Below are positions 26,734 to 34,708 of a stretch of 64,000 bases of DNA, one piece after another. The notes below the pieces were generated by a model. That model made no database searches. It was not told the DNA's origin and was given only the letters and a program-made list of their open reading frames with translations. Position numbers and translations under genes: made by a program. Source of the stretch: Proteobacteria bacterium UBA2133 (GTDB taxonomy: Bacteria; Pseudomonadota; Gammaproteobacteria; Arenicellales; UBA868); NCBI GenBank assembly GCA_002327725.1, contig DCXP01000006.1, forward strand, positions 19,697 to 83,696, written 5' to 3'. How positions within the stretch are numbered: the stretch's first letter is position 1; each line of letters starts with the position of its first letter.

Positions 26734-28208
26734 TTAACGGTCAGCTGCCGGCCCTGCAGGTGGTGGTGCCGTTGATCGCGGCGGCGCTCTGCCTGGTCCT
26801 GTCCCGCCCGGGCGCCGCATGGCTCATCACGTTTGCCGCCAGCGTGGTATCCATGCTGGTCTCTTTGCTGATGCTGGAAGAGGTCCTGCAATCGGGCGTC
26901 ATTGACTACGCCTTTGGCGGCTGGGCTGCACCCTTCGGCATCGCCTACCGGGTCGATATCGTCAACGCCTATGTGCTGATGATTGTTTCGACCATCAGCA
27001 CGGTGGTATCGGTTTTCGCCCGGGTCAGTGTCGCCAGCGAAATTGAAACACACAACCAGGGCTTTTTTTACACCGCGTGGCTGCTGTGTCTGACCGGACT
27101 GCTTGGCATCGCGATCACCGGCGACGCTTTCAACCTTTTCGTGTTTCTCGAGATTTCATCGCTGTCCAGTTATGTGCTGATCGCGATGGGCTCCGACCGC
27201 AGGGCGCTGACCGCGGCATACCAGTACCTCATCATGGGCACCATCGGCGCCACGTTTATCCTCATCGGCGTTGGCCTGCTGTACGCCCTGACCGGGACGC
27301 TCAATATGCTCGATCTCGCGGCGCGGCTGCCGGAAGTGGCCGACAGCCGCACCGCACGCACCGGTTTTGCTTTTTTGACCGTTGGCCTCGGCCTCAAGAT
27401 CGCGCTCTTCCCATTACACCTGTGGCTACCCAATGCGTACGCCTATGCGCCCTCGGCCGTGAGTGCATTTCTGGCCGCGACCGCAACCAAAGTTGCCGTG
27501 TACGTACTGCTGAGATTCGTGTTTTCGGTGTTCGGTGTGGAGTTTGCCCTCGGCGCCATGCCGCTCGCGCTCGGTCTCGCGGTACTGGGGTCGATCGCTG
27601 TGCTATCGGCCTCGACGGTCGCCATCTTCCAGCAGAATCTCAAACGCATGCTGGCCTATTCCAGCGTGGCCCAGGTCGGCTATCTGGCACTCGGTGTCAG
27701 CCTTGCGACACCCGCGGGACTCACCGCCACCCTGCTGCATCTTTTCAACCATGCACTGATGAAGGGTGCACTCTTTGTCGCGTTGGGCTGTATTGCCTGG
27801 CGGATCGGCAGCAGCCGCCTGGAGGACTTCGCCGGGCTGGGTTACCGTATGCCCTGGACGATGGGAGTCTTCGTGGTCGGCGGGCTCAGCCTGATCGGCA
27901 TCCCCCTGACAGCGGGCTTCATCAGCAAATGGTATCTGGTGCTGGCGGCGCTGGATAAGGGCTGGTGGCCGGTCACGGTTGTGATCATCGCCGGCTCGCT
28001 GCTGGCGGTCATCTATATCTGGCGGGTGGTGGAAAGCGCCTACCTGGCGGACCCTCCTGCACAAACCGCCAAAGCCGAAGCACCCGCCTCAATGCTGATC
28101 CCGGCCTGGCTGCTGGCAATTGCCAACCTGTACTTCGGATCGCATACGGATCTTAGCGTCGGCATTGCGGCCCGGGCCGCAGCGGGCCTGTTCGGGGCCG
28201 CACCGTGA
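26730..28208 (+). CDS. mrpD: Mrp-type antiporter subunit D (first of three antiporter-like subunits)
   Basis: 492 aa, about 14 hydrophobic helices of the NuoL/M/N proton-channel family. Family features are 'SLSSYVLIAMG' with conserved acidic residue upstream ('FVFLEISS'), 'FPLHLWLPNAYAYAPSAVSAFLA' (split), 'NLKRMLAYSSVAQVGYLALG' and 'LFNHALMKGALFVALG'. Likely the main MrpD equivalent. GTG start overlapping mrpC; the TGA overlaps the next GTG. Confidence 0.93.
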   Translation: MINGQLPALQVVVPLIAAALCLVLSRPGAAWLITFAASVVSMLVSLLMLEEVLQSGVIDYAFGGWAAPFGIAYRVDIVNAYVLMIVSTISTVVSVFARVSVASEIETHNQGFFYTAWLLCLTGLLGIAITGDAFNLFVFLEISSLSSYVLIAMGSDRRALTAAYQYLIMGTIGATFILIGVGLLYALTGTLNMLDLAARLPEVADSRTARTGFAFLTVGLGLKIALFPLHLWLPNAYAYAPSAVSAFLAATATKVAVYVLLRFVFSVFGVEFALGAMPLALGLAVLGSIAVLSASTVAIFQQNLKRMLAYSSVAQVGYLALGVSLATPAGLTATLLHLFNHALMKGALFVALGCIAWRIGSSRLEDFAGLGYRMPWTMGVFVVGGLSLIGIPLTAGFISKWYLVLAALDKGWWPVTVVIIAGSLLAVIYIWRVVESAYLADPPAQTAKAEAPASMLIPAWLLAIANLYFGSHTDLSVGIAARAAAGLFGAAP

Positions 28209-29656
28209 CCGAGTCGATCCTGGTCTGGATCGTACTGACGCCGCTTCTGGGCGCCCTGGCGGTACTGCTCACCGGCCGGTGGCCCAACCTGCGTGAAGCC
28301 ACGAGTCTCCTCGCCGGCGGCGCGCTGATCGTACAGGTCGTGACGCTGCTCCCCCCGGTGCTTGCCGGCGAGTCCCCGGGTGTCCTGCTGGCGGTACCGG
28401 TACCGGGAGTACCGCTGGCCCTTAAGATCGAGCCGCTGGGACTGCTGTTTGCGCTGATTGCATCGGTTCTGTGGGTCGCGACGACCGTCTACGCGATTGG
28501 CTACATGCGCGGACACGGAGAAAAACACCAGACCCGCTTTTATGTGTTCTTCGCCATCGCGATCAGTGCGACGATGGGCGTTGCCCTGGCGCAGAATTTA
28601 TTCACGCTGTTCCTGTTCTATGAACTGCTGACGCTCTCGACTTACCCCCTGGTTACCCACGCCGGCTCCGATGAGGCAAAGCGGGGCGGGCGGACCTATC
28701 TTGGCATCTTGATGGGGACCTCGATGGGATTCTTGCTGCTGGCCGTGATCTGGACCTGGCACCTGACGGGGACCACCGGGTTTCAGCAAGGCGGCATTCT
28801 GGCAGGCAAAACCTCTCCACTCATGGTGGGAGTGCTTTACGCCCTTTTTGCTTTTGGCATCGGCAAGGCCGCACTGATGCCCTTTCACCGCTGGCTGCCG
28901 GCGGCCATGGTAGCGCCCACGCCCGTGAGCGCATTGCTGCATGCGGTCGCCGTGGTCAAAGCCGGTGTCTTTGCGATACTCAAAATTACGGTTTACGTGT
29001 TTGGCCTGGATCTGCTGTCGGGCACCGGCGCGACCACCCTGGTGCTGTGGGTTGCGGCCATCACCATCATCGGCGCATCGCTGGTCGCACTGCGGCAGGA
29101 CAATCTCAAACGCCGGCTGGCGTACTCGACCATCAGCCAGCTCTCCTACGTTGTGCTCGGTGCGGTTCTGGCCAATGCAGCCGGTATCGTGGGTGCCGCG
29201 GTACACATTGCGACCCATGCTGTTGGAAAGATCACCCTGTTTTTCTGCGCCGGGGCGATTCTGGTCGCCGCCCACAAAACCCGGGTCAGTGAACTTGACG
29301 GCCTCGGCCGACAGATGCCGATCACCATGGGGGCGTTCCTGATTGCCAGCCTCAGCATTGCCGGCCTGCCGCCGATGGCGGGTCTGTGGGGCAAGTGGTA
29401 TCTCTCGATCGGCGCTCTGGACGCCGGCTATGGCGTGTTGCTAGGTGTTCTGATGCTGAGCACCCTTTTGAATATCGCCTATCTCCTGCCCATTCCACTG
29501 CGGGCCTTTTTTGCCCGGGGATCAGGGCAGGCCGGTCAGTTGCACGAGGCGCCGTTGCCCTGCCTTATGGCCATCGGTTTCACAACGATTGCCTGTGTTG
29601 TGCTGTTTTTCTTCCCGGAGCCGGTCTACCGACTGGCGAGCCTGCTTGTGCAGTGA
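28205..29656 (+). CDS. Second MrpD-like antiporter subunit
   Basis: 483 aa, same NuoL/M/N fold: 'FLFYELLTLSTYPLVTHAG', 'FGIGKAALMPFHRWLPAAM', 'NLKRRLAYSTISQLSYVVLG', 'IATHAVGKITLFFCAGAI'. It conserves the acidic residue in helix 5 and the Lys in 'GKAALMPFHRW' expected of a proton pump unit. It is a paralogue of the preceding gene, not a duplicate: the sequences differ throughout. It may take the position that MrpA holds in standard Mrp complexes (inference). Confidence 0.9.
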   Translation: MTESILVWIVLTPLLGALAVLLTGRWPNLREATSLLAGGALIVQVVTLLPPVLAGESPGVLLAVPVPGVPLALKIEPLGLLFALIASVLWVATTVYAIGYMRGHGEKHQTRFYVFFAIAISATMGVALAQNLFTLFLFYELLTLSTYPLVTHAGSDEAKRGGRTYLGILMGTSMGFLLLAVIWTWHLTGTTGFQQGGILAGKTSPLMVGVLYALFAFGIGKAALMPFHRWLPAAMVAPTPVSALLHAVAVVKAGVFAILKITVYVFGLDLLSGTGATTLVLWVAAITIIGASLVALRQDNLKRRLAYSTISQLSYVVLGAVLANAAGIVGAAVHIATHAVGKITLFFCAGAILVAAHKTRVSELDGLGRQMPITMGAFLIASLSIAGLPPMAGLWGKWYLSIGALDAGYGVLLGVLMLSTLLNIAYLLPIPLRAFFARGSGQAGQLHEAPLPCLMAIGFTTIACVVLFFFPEPVYRLASLLVQ

Positions 29657-29663
29657 GGTAGTC

Positions 29664-29915
29664 ATGAAAGAAAAACGTCATATCTTCGACAGCAAGAAAA
29701 ACGTGAAGCGGGTGCTGAAAGCGCTGGTGCTGGCCTGCGCGTTAACGGCCGGGGCTGACATCGTCTACCACCGCCACGTCGTGCACCCCTTCGAGGCGCT
29801 ATGGGGCTTTTACGCCATCTACGGTTTCGTTGCGTGCGTGGTACTTGTCCTGCTGGCAAAAGAGATGCGCAAGCTCCTGATGCGCGACGAAGACTATTAC
29901 GACCGTGATGCCTGA
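29664..29915 (+). CDS. Small two-helix membrane protein in the antiporter operon
   Basis: 83 aa. A basic N-terminus ('KEKRHIFDSKKNVKRVLK') is followed by two hydrophobic stretches (about 20-34 and 46-66) and an acidic end ('LLMRDEDYYDRDA'). ATG at 29664, 7 bases after the previous stop with GAGGTAG as ribosome site. Its end overlaps the next gene. I do not know a name for this family. Its place between two antiporter subunits suggests an accessory subunit of the same complex. Confidence 0.78.
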   Translation: MKEKRHIFDSKKNVKRVLKALVLACALTAGADIVYHRHVVHPFEALWGFYAIYGFVACVVLVLLAKEMRKLLMRDEDYYDRDA

Positions 29916-31596
29916 ATTCCCGCCATTTGCCCTTTTTTACCTGGCGGCGCTCGCGGCTGCCGTCTTGCCCCGCGTTCCCCGGCAGGTATTGATGCTGGCA
30001 GTGCCGGTGGTGAGCTGTGCCGCGCTGCTGCAGCTGCCGGCCGACCTGCTGGTCAGCATGGCGATTCTGGATCTGCAGCTTGAGCCGTTCCGCGTTGACC
30101 GGCTCAGCCGGCTGTTTGGAATTCTCTTTCATATCGGCGCCTTTATCGGCATCGTTTTTTCCCTGCACACCCGGGACCGGACCCAACACGTTGCGGCGCT
30201 GGCGTATGCCGGCAGTGCGTTCGGGGCGGTGTTTGCGGGAGATCTGCTGACCCTGTTTGTGTTCTGGGAGATGCTCGCGGTGAGTTCCGTTTTTCTGATT
30301 TTTGCAAGCCGGACCGAGCGATCTTACGGTGCCGGCATGCGCTACCTGGTCATCCAGGTGATCTCCGGCGTGCTGCTGCTCGCCGGCGCCCTGATTCTTT
30401 ACGGGCAGAGTGGATCCTTGCGCTTTGAGCACATCGGCCTCACCGGTGCCGGCGGCACGCTGATCTTTCTCGCTTTCGGCATCAAGTGCGCCTTTCCGCT
30501 TTTGCATAACTGGCTGACAGATGCCTACCCCGAGGCCACGCCCACCGGCACCGTATTCTTAAGTGCGTTTACGACCAAAGTGGCGGTGTATGCACTGGCG
30601 CGCGGTTTTGCAGGAACCGAGGCGCTGGTCTATATCGGCGCGGTCATGACGTGCTTTCCGATTTTCTACGCGGTGATCGAGAACGATCTTCGACGGGTAC
30701 TGGCCTACAGCATGATCAACCAGATCGGCTTCATGGTGGTGGGCATTGGCCTGGGTACCGCGTTGGCCATCAACGGTGCGATTGCCCACGCCTTTAACGA
30801 CGTGATATTCAAGGGACTGCTGATGATGTCGATGGGTGCGGTACTGCACATGACCGGGCGGATGAACGGCTCAGAGCTTGGCGGTCTCTATAAAAGCATG
30901 CCGGTCACAACTGCCTTGTGTATTGTCGGCGCTGCATCGATTTCGGCGTTTCCGCTCTTCAGTGGTTTCGTCAGCAAGTCGATGGTGATGGTCGCGGTAT
31001 TGGAAGAAGGCCACCCCTTCGTCTGGCTGGCCCTGCTGTTTGCGTCTGCGGGCGTCTTCCACCATGCCGGCATCAAGATTCCGTTCTTTGCCTTCTTTGC
31101 CCACGACAGCGGCATCCGTACTCGTGAGCCGCCCGCGAACATGCTGATTGCGATGGGTATTGCCGCAACGCTTTGCATCGGGATCGGTGTCTGGCCATGG
31201 GTGCTTTACGATCTGCTGCCCTTCACCGTCAACTACACGCCCTTTGACGGCAGCCATATCCTGGCCCAGATCCAGTTGCTGGTCTTCTCCGCGGCGGCGT
31301 TTGCCTGGCTCAAGGTTGCCGGAATTTATCCCCCCGAACTGCACTCGACCAATATCGATGTCGAGTGGCTCTACCGGCGCCTCGCGCCCCGGTGGGCGCT
31401 AAAGACCGTTACGGTGTCGCACCGGACGGCGCAGGCCGCCTCTCAGGCCGGAAAAGGCCTCGGCCGAAACCTCATGCGGCTGGTGCTGCACCATTACGGT
31501 CCCGAGGGGACGCTGGCGCGCGCCTGGCCGACAGGCTCCATGGTGCTCTGGGTCGCGGTGTTGCTCGCTGCAAGTCTTGTGCTCTATTACCTTTAG
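29908..31596 (+). CDS. Third MrpD-like antiporter subunit
   Basis: 562 aa, the longest of the three NuoL/M/N-type subunits. Features are 'LFVFWEMLAVSSVFLIFA', 'GIKCAFPLLHNWLTDAYPEA', 'DLRRVLAYSMINQIGFMVVG', 'HAFNDVIFKGLLMMSMG'. A C-terminal extension from about residue 460 ends in a final membrane helix ('MVLWVAVLLAASLVLYYL'), reminiscent of the extra C-terminal helix of NuoL/MrpA. The start is ATG 29908 or the adjacent GTG 29905, overlapping the small membrane gene. Last gene of the operon. Confidence 0.9.
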   Translation: MPEFPPFALFYLAALAAAVLPRVPRQVLMLAVPVVSCAALLQLPADLLVSMAILDLQLEPFRVDRLSRLFGILFHIGAFIGIVFSLHTRDRTQHVAALAYAGSAFGAVFAGDLLTLFVFWEMLAVSSVFLIFASRTERSYGAGMRYLVIQVISGVLLLAGALILYGQSGSLRFEHIGLTGAGGTLIFLAFGIKCAFPLLHNWLTDAYPEATPTGTVFLSAFTTKVAVYALARGFAGTEALVYIGAVMTCFPIFYAVIENDLRRVLAYSMINQIGFMVVGIGLGTALAINGAIAHAFNDVIFKGLLMMSMGAVLHMTGRMNGSELGGLYKSMPVTTALCIVGAASISAFPLFSGFVSKSMVMVAVLEEGHPFVWLALLFASAGVFHHAGIKIPFFAFFAHDSGIRTREPPANMLIAMGIAATLCIGIGVWPWVLYDLLPFTVNYTPFDGSHILAQIQLLVFSAAAFAWLKVAGIYPPELHSTNIDVEWLYRRLAPRWALKTVTVSHRTAQAASQAGKGLGRNLMRLVLHHYGPEGTLARAWPTGSMVLWVAVLLAASLVLYYL

Positions 31597-31717
31597 CGAT
31601 CCCGGGCACCCAGTTGATACGGCGATTACCTCGCGCCGTTCCGTGCGCGCCTTTTTACCCACCGCGGTGCCGAAGGAGGTCGTCCGGGAGACCCTCGGCA
31701 CCGCCGCCCGGCCGTAA
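31595..31717 (+). pseudogene. N-terminal remnant of a nitroreductase-family gene
   Basis: A 33-codon segment from 31616 reads 'DTAITSRRSVRAFLP' then 'TAVPKEVVRETLGTAARP' and stops at TAA 31715-31717. This matches the first residues of FMN-dependent nitroreductases (FMN-binding 'RRSVRAFLP' and the helix that follows). The next expected block (PSG/QPW) and the rest of the about 200-residue enzyme are absent, and there is no ATG in the frame. It is probably what is left after deletion. Confidence 0.7.
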
Positions 31718-31746
31718 CTGCGTGTTTTTCGATGCGCCGGCGGACC

Positions 31747-32334
31747 TCAACCAGCAGGGGTTTTCAGGCTTTCCTTGAAGTGGCGCCGGCACATCGACAC
31801 ATAAGTCTCGTTGCCGCCAATCTGGATCTGATCGCCACTGCGCAACGGCTGTCCCTTGCCGTCAAAACGCACCACCATGGTGGCCTTGCGCCCGCAATGG
31901 CAGACGGTTTTGATCTCCCGCAGTTCATCCGCCAGTGCCAGCAGCTGCCTGGAGCCTTGAAAAAGCGCGCCGAGAAAATCGGTGCGTAAACCGTAGGCCA
32001 GCACGGGGATATCCATCGCGTCGACGACTTCGGTCAGCTGGTCGACCTGTTCGGTGCTCAGAAACTGCGACTCGTCTACCAAGACACAGTGAATCGGTTG
32101 GTGCTCACACGCACGCGCCACGAGATCCAGCAGGTTAACGCTGGAGTCCACATCCACAGCATCTGCCTCAAGGCCGATACGCGAGCGGACCCGGTTCTCC
32201 CCGGAGCGGCTGTCGATGCCGGGCTTCACAACGAGCGTATTCATACCCCGCTCTTCGTAGTTATGGCGAGACTGCAAAAGGTTGGTTGTCTTTCCGGCGT
32301 TCATCGCCGAATAGTAAAAATAAAGTTTTGCCAC
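31747..32334 (-). CDS. tdk: Thymidine kinase
   Basis: Type II thymidine kinase that salvages thymidine to dTMP. 195 aa. Walker A 'SAMNAGKTTNL' near residues 9-19, 'VLVDESQFL' Walker B, the lasso-region 'YGLRTDF', and zinc-site pairs 'CHCGRKA' and 'CRRHF' near the C-terminus. GTG at 32334 gives the normal N-terminus ('AKLYFYYSAMNAGKT'). The frame to 32409 is open but not conserved. Confidence 0.95.
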   Translation of the reverse strand: MAKLYFYYSAMNAGKTTNLLQSRHNYEERGMNTLVVKPGIDSRSGENRVRSRIGLEADAVDVDSSVNLLDLVARACEHQPIHCVLVDESQFLSTEQVDQLTEVVDAMDIPVLAYGLRTDFLGALFQGSRQLLALADELREIKTVCHCGRKATMVVRFDGKGQPLRSGDQIQIGGNETYVSMCRRHFKESLKTPAG

Positions 32335-32363
32335 GTTGGCTCTCACCGTTTTCCGATAAGCGC

Positions 32364-32369
32364 ATTGTA
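32364..32369 (-). promoter_or_regulatory. Possible -10 element for tdk
   Basis: On the minus strand TACAAT lies about 30 bases before the tdk GTG. No matching -35 box is seen. A second weak pair, TTGAAG-15 bp-TATAGA, occurs at 32471-32445. The rest of the 189-bp gap up to the lipoprotein gene is featureless. Confidence 0.35.
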
Positions 32370-32523
32370 GGGTATCGGCGGGCCAGGCCCTTAGCATCCA
32401 TGCCGCCACTGGCTGGGTTCGACCTGTGGCATCGGGTGGCGGGCTCTATACTGGACCCGCAAAAACTTCAAGCCGTTAGCGGACCTGATCTTGGTCGGAG
32501 TACGGCCTGACTGCGAACGGTCT

Positions 32524-33156
32524 TTAGTCGTAATCCTTCGGCAAGACGATCCTGACAGCATCGGTTCTTGCCTGATAATTCGTTCGGTTATTGTTGTGCC
32601 GGATAACCGATGACACCATGAAGTAAACCACCTCCCCTTCCGCTCCATCCCAATCCTTCAGAGGATTCTTCTTGATGTGGTCTCCAGCAACGGCCGATGC
32701 CGCCTTGCAGGGTTTTCCGGGCGCCAGCCACTCCCAGGTCGACCCGTACCACTTGTTGTCGTGCCAAACGAACACCCACGGGTTGGCATTCACCTTGATG
32801 GTCTTTGTGCCTGAGGTGTGCATGATCTCCGCACTCGGCCAGGTATCGGTGCCCCCCCAATTCAGACAGATAAACCAGTCTTGCGGAAACGATACCGTTA
32901 GCTTGTGAGTTTCCGGCCAGTCCGCCACGACAGCTCCCTCAAGCCAAACCACATTCTTGTTGAAATCAAGCGCGGGCGGGCCGCCATCTGTCGGCGCGGT
33001 GGTCGTGGAAGTCGTACTGGTGCTGTCCTCTACGCCGGAAGATGATTTGCTCGCAGAACAATCGAAAGGCCAACACCAAAAATCTGAACAACCGCTAAGC
33101 GGTACCACCAATACGAGGAGTACGCCGACTCGCAATAGTGTCTTTATGCTTTCCAT
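32524..33156 (-). CDS. Predicted lipoprotein, paralogue 1 of a tandem family
   Basis: 210 aa. Lipoprotein signal with lipobox 'LSGC' near residue 22, then a conserved Cys-rich patch 'SDFWCWPFDCSASKSSSGV', a Ser/Thr-rich linker, and a C-terminal globular domain with 'HTSGTK', 'VNANPWVF', 'WEWLAPG', 'GDHIKKNPL' and 'VYFMVSS'. Two related copies follow at 33277-33765 and 33825-34427. I do not recognise a named family; the trp/Asn-rich domain could bind a ligand at the cell surface, but this is a guess. ATG at 33156 places the signal directly; an in-frame ATG at 33180 adds 8 residues. Confidence 0.82.
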   Translation of the reverse strand: MESIKTLLRVGVLLVLVVPLSGCSDFWCWPFDCSASKSSSGVEDSTSTTSTTTAPTDGGPPALDFNKNVVWLEGAVVADWPETHKLTVSFPQDWFICLNWGGTDTWPSAEIMHTSGTKTIKVNANPWVFVWHDNKWYGSTWEWLAPGKPCKAASAVAGDHIKKNPLKDWDGAEGEVVYFMVSSVIRHNNNRTNYQARTDAVRIVLPKDYD

Positions 33157-33276
33157 TTCGAGCACTTCAACTCTCTGCATCTTTGCTAGCCACTGACTTT
33201 ATCCGTTCATCGCCGCCAAAACCTGCTAATGCGCCCGCTCTAGCTGAACACAGCAGCCGTCCAGACCATTGTCGCA

Positions 33277-33765
33277 TCAATCATAATCCTCGGGCCAAAC
33301 CACTTTTACCAGATCGGTTCGCGCCTTGTGATTGACGTGTCCGGCAAAACGGGCAAGCGCCGAGACCATGAAGTAGAGCGTCTCACCTTTTTTTGGATCC
33401 CAGCTCCTCATGGGGGATTTTTTCACGTGATCGCCGGATACGACTTTGCCCCGCGTGCAGGTACCCCCAGGGGTCATCCACTCCCAAGTACCGCCGTGCC
33501 ATTGTCCGTTTATGTATGCGAACACCCACGGGTTGGCGTTCACCTCAACGTTTTTCGTACCTGAGGTGTGCTTGATGGTCCGGGTCGGCCAGTTCGTAGT
33601 GTCCGCAAAATTCAAACAGACCTTTCCGCTGGCACTGATGCTGACCTTCAGTGTGCTTGTGACCGGCCAGTTGGACACGTTCGTGTGTAACCAATTTACC
33701 TTACTCAACTCAAGAGCGGCACAAACGACGTACTAGAGGAACCGGTGGACGAGGTGCTGGTGGAT
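33277..33765 (-). pseudogene. Decayed lipoprotein paralogue 2 (signal lost, frameshifted linker)
   Basis: The C-terminal domain is intact and very similar to its neighbours ('HTSGTKNVEVNANPWVFAYI', 'TWEWMTPGG', 'GDHVKKSPMRSW', 'YFMVSALAR', 'WPEDYD'), open from 33708. The signal sequence, lipobox and Cys patch are missing. The Ser/Thr linker survives at 33722-33765 but in another frame (reads S/T-rich 'STSTSSTGSSSTS'), and the body's own frame meets TAG at 33733-33735 just upstream. Only about 60 bases separate this linker from the stop of paralogue 3, consistent with a deletion that removed promoter and signal region. A 143-codon cytoplasmic product from ATG 33708 is possible but unlikely. 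Confidence 0.75.
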
Positions 33766-33824
33766 GGGCTCTATCCGGTGAACCTGATAGTGGCTCGTGT
33801 CTGGCAGTATAGTCTCGTCAGTCA

Positions 33825-34427
33825 TTAGGGCCAGATAACCTTCACGACGCTGGTGCGCTTAAGCGTCTTTATGTGCTGCGCGAAGCGGGCAGTTGCACTG
33901 ACCATGATGTACACAGTCTCGCCGGACTTCGGCTTCCATGACCCGGACATCGGGGCTCTCTTGACGTGTGCTCCATCGACTTTGCTGACCGTTCGGCAGT
34001 TGGTTGTGGGTGTCATCCATTCGAATGTTCCGCCAACCCACTGACCGTTGATGTACGCGAATATCCACGGGTTTGCGTCTACGTAAATGTCTTTGGTTCC
34101 GCTGGTGTGACGAATCTTATGCGTGGCCCAGCCCGTTCTATCGAAGTACATACATATCTGATTGCCACTGATGGTTACCCGAAGGGGTGTCTCCGCCCAG
34201 TTGCGGACGTCGGCGTGTAGTAGTTTTGCTTTCGATAGGTCGAAGGCCCCCGGTGTTGAAGTGGCTGGAGGTGTGGTAGTCGCTGGAGGTGTGGTAGTGC
34301 TGTCATCGACGACGCCCGAAGAGGATTTACTCGCGGTGCAGTCAAAAGGCCAACACCAATAATCCGAGCAGCCACTCAGCGTAGCGGCTATCCCAATAAT
34401 GACACTGATCCGAAAAAGTGTTGCCAT
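33825..34427 (-). CDS. Predicted lipoprotein, paralogue 3 of the tandem family
   Basis: 200 aa. Signal with lipobox 'LSGC' near residue 20, Cys patch 'SDYWCWPFDCTASKSSSGV', a proline/threonine linker built from a repeated 'TTTPPA' unit, and the family domain ('HTSGTKDIYVDANPWIFAYI', 'GTFEWMTP', 'GAHVKRAPM', 'VYIMVSATAR'). It ends at 'VIWP', lacking the 'EDYD'-type tail of the other two copies. ATG at 34427 follows GAGGA. The upstream open frame to 34514 covers a short direct repeat and is probably leader. Function unknown. Confidence 0.83.
   Translation of the reverse strand: MATLFRISVIIGIAATLSGCSDYWCWPFDCTASKSSSGVVDDSTTTPPATTTPPATSTPGAFDLSKAKLLHADVRNWAETPLRVTISGNQICMYFDRTGWATHKIRHTSGTKDIYVDANPWIFAYINGQWVGGTFEWMTPTTNCRTVSKVDGAHVKRAPMSGSWKPKSGETVYIMVSATARFAQHIKTLKRTSVVKVIWP
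34264..34298. repeat. Tandem 18-bp repeat in the paralogue-3 linker
   Basis: Two nearly perfect copies of a unit ending GGAGGTGTGGTAGT (plus-strand reading), encoding the repeated Thr-Thr-Pro-Pro-Ala linker on the minus strand. Such in-frame repeats can change copy number by slippage. Confidence 0.7.
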
Positions 34428-34442
34428 TCCTCTACAACCCCA

Positions 34443-34464
34443 GATATCCCGGATATCCCGGATA
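34443..34464. repeat. Short 9-bp direct repeat in the leader of paralogue 3
   Basis: GATATCCCG occurs twice in direct succession (34443-34451, 34452-34460) and a third partial copy (GATA) follows, 16-37 bases before the chosen ATG. Confidence 0.6.
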
Positions 34465-34559
34465 GATTCCCATGATTGATGCTGACTTCTCGGGCTGAGG
34501 CATTTGTCACTCACCTGCCCCTTGAGGGCCTAAGTGTAGCGTTTCTCACGTTAGATCAC

Positions 34560-34590
34560 ATTAGATTCCCGTAACTATCGAGTCTGTCAA
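34560..34590 (-). promoter_or_regulatory. Possible promoter for lipoprotein paralogue 3
   Basis: On the minus strand a perfect TTGACA (34590-34585) is followed after 19 bp by TCTAAT (34565-34560). The spacing is long by two bases. It lies about 130 bases before the ATG, in the 281-bp gap to the GlpD-like gene, which otherwise holds nothing I can name. Confidence 0.4.
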
Positions 34591-34708
34591 CGTTTTCTGC
34601 GTGGGGGATAATCAGTCTGCGCAAAAAAACTATCAACTGACACGGACACCACAGGTTCATCGGCAAATGGCTTGCCTTCGGTCCCTATGGGGTCTCGTTG
34701 GCGACCTT

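Noticed and set aside
34541..34562. CRP-like half-site (TCACGTTAGATCACA on the plus strand)
   Set aside because: Only one half matches the TGTGA-N6-TCACA consensus; the opposite arm reads TGAGA.
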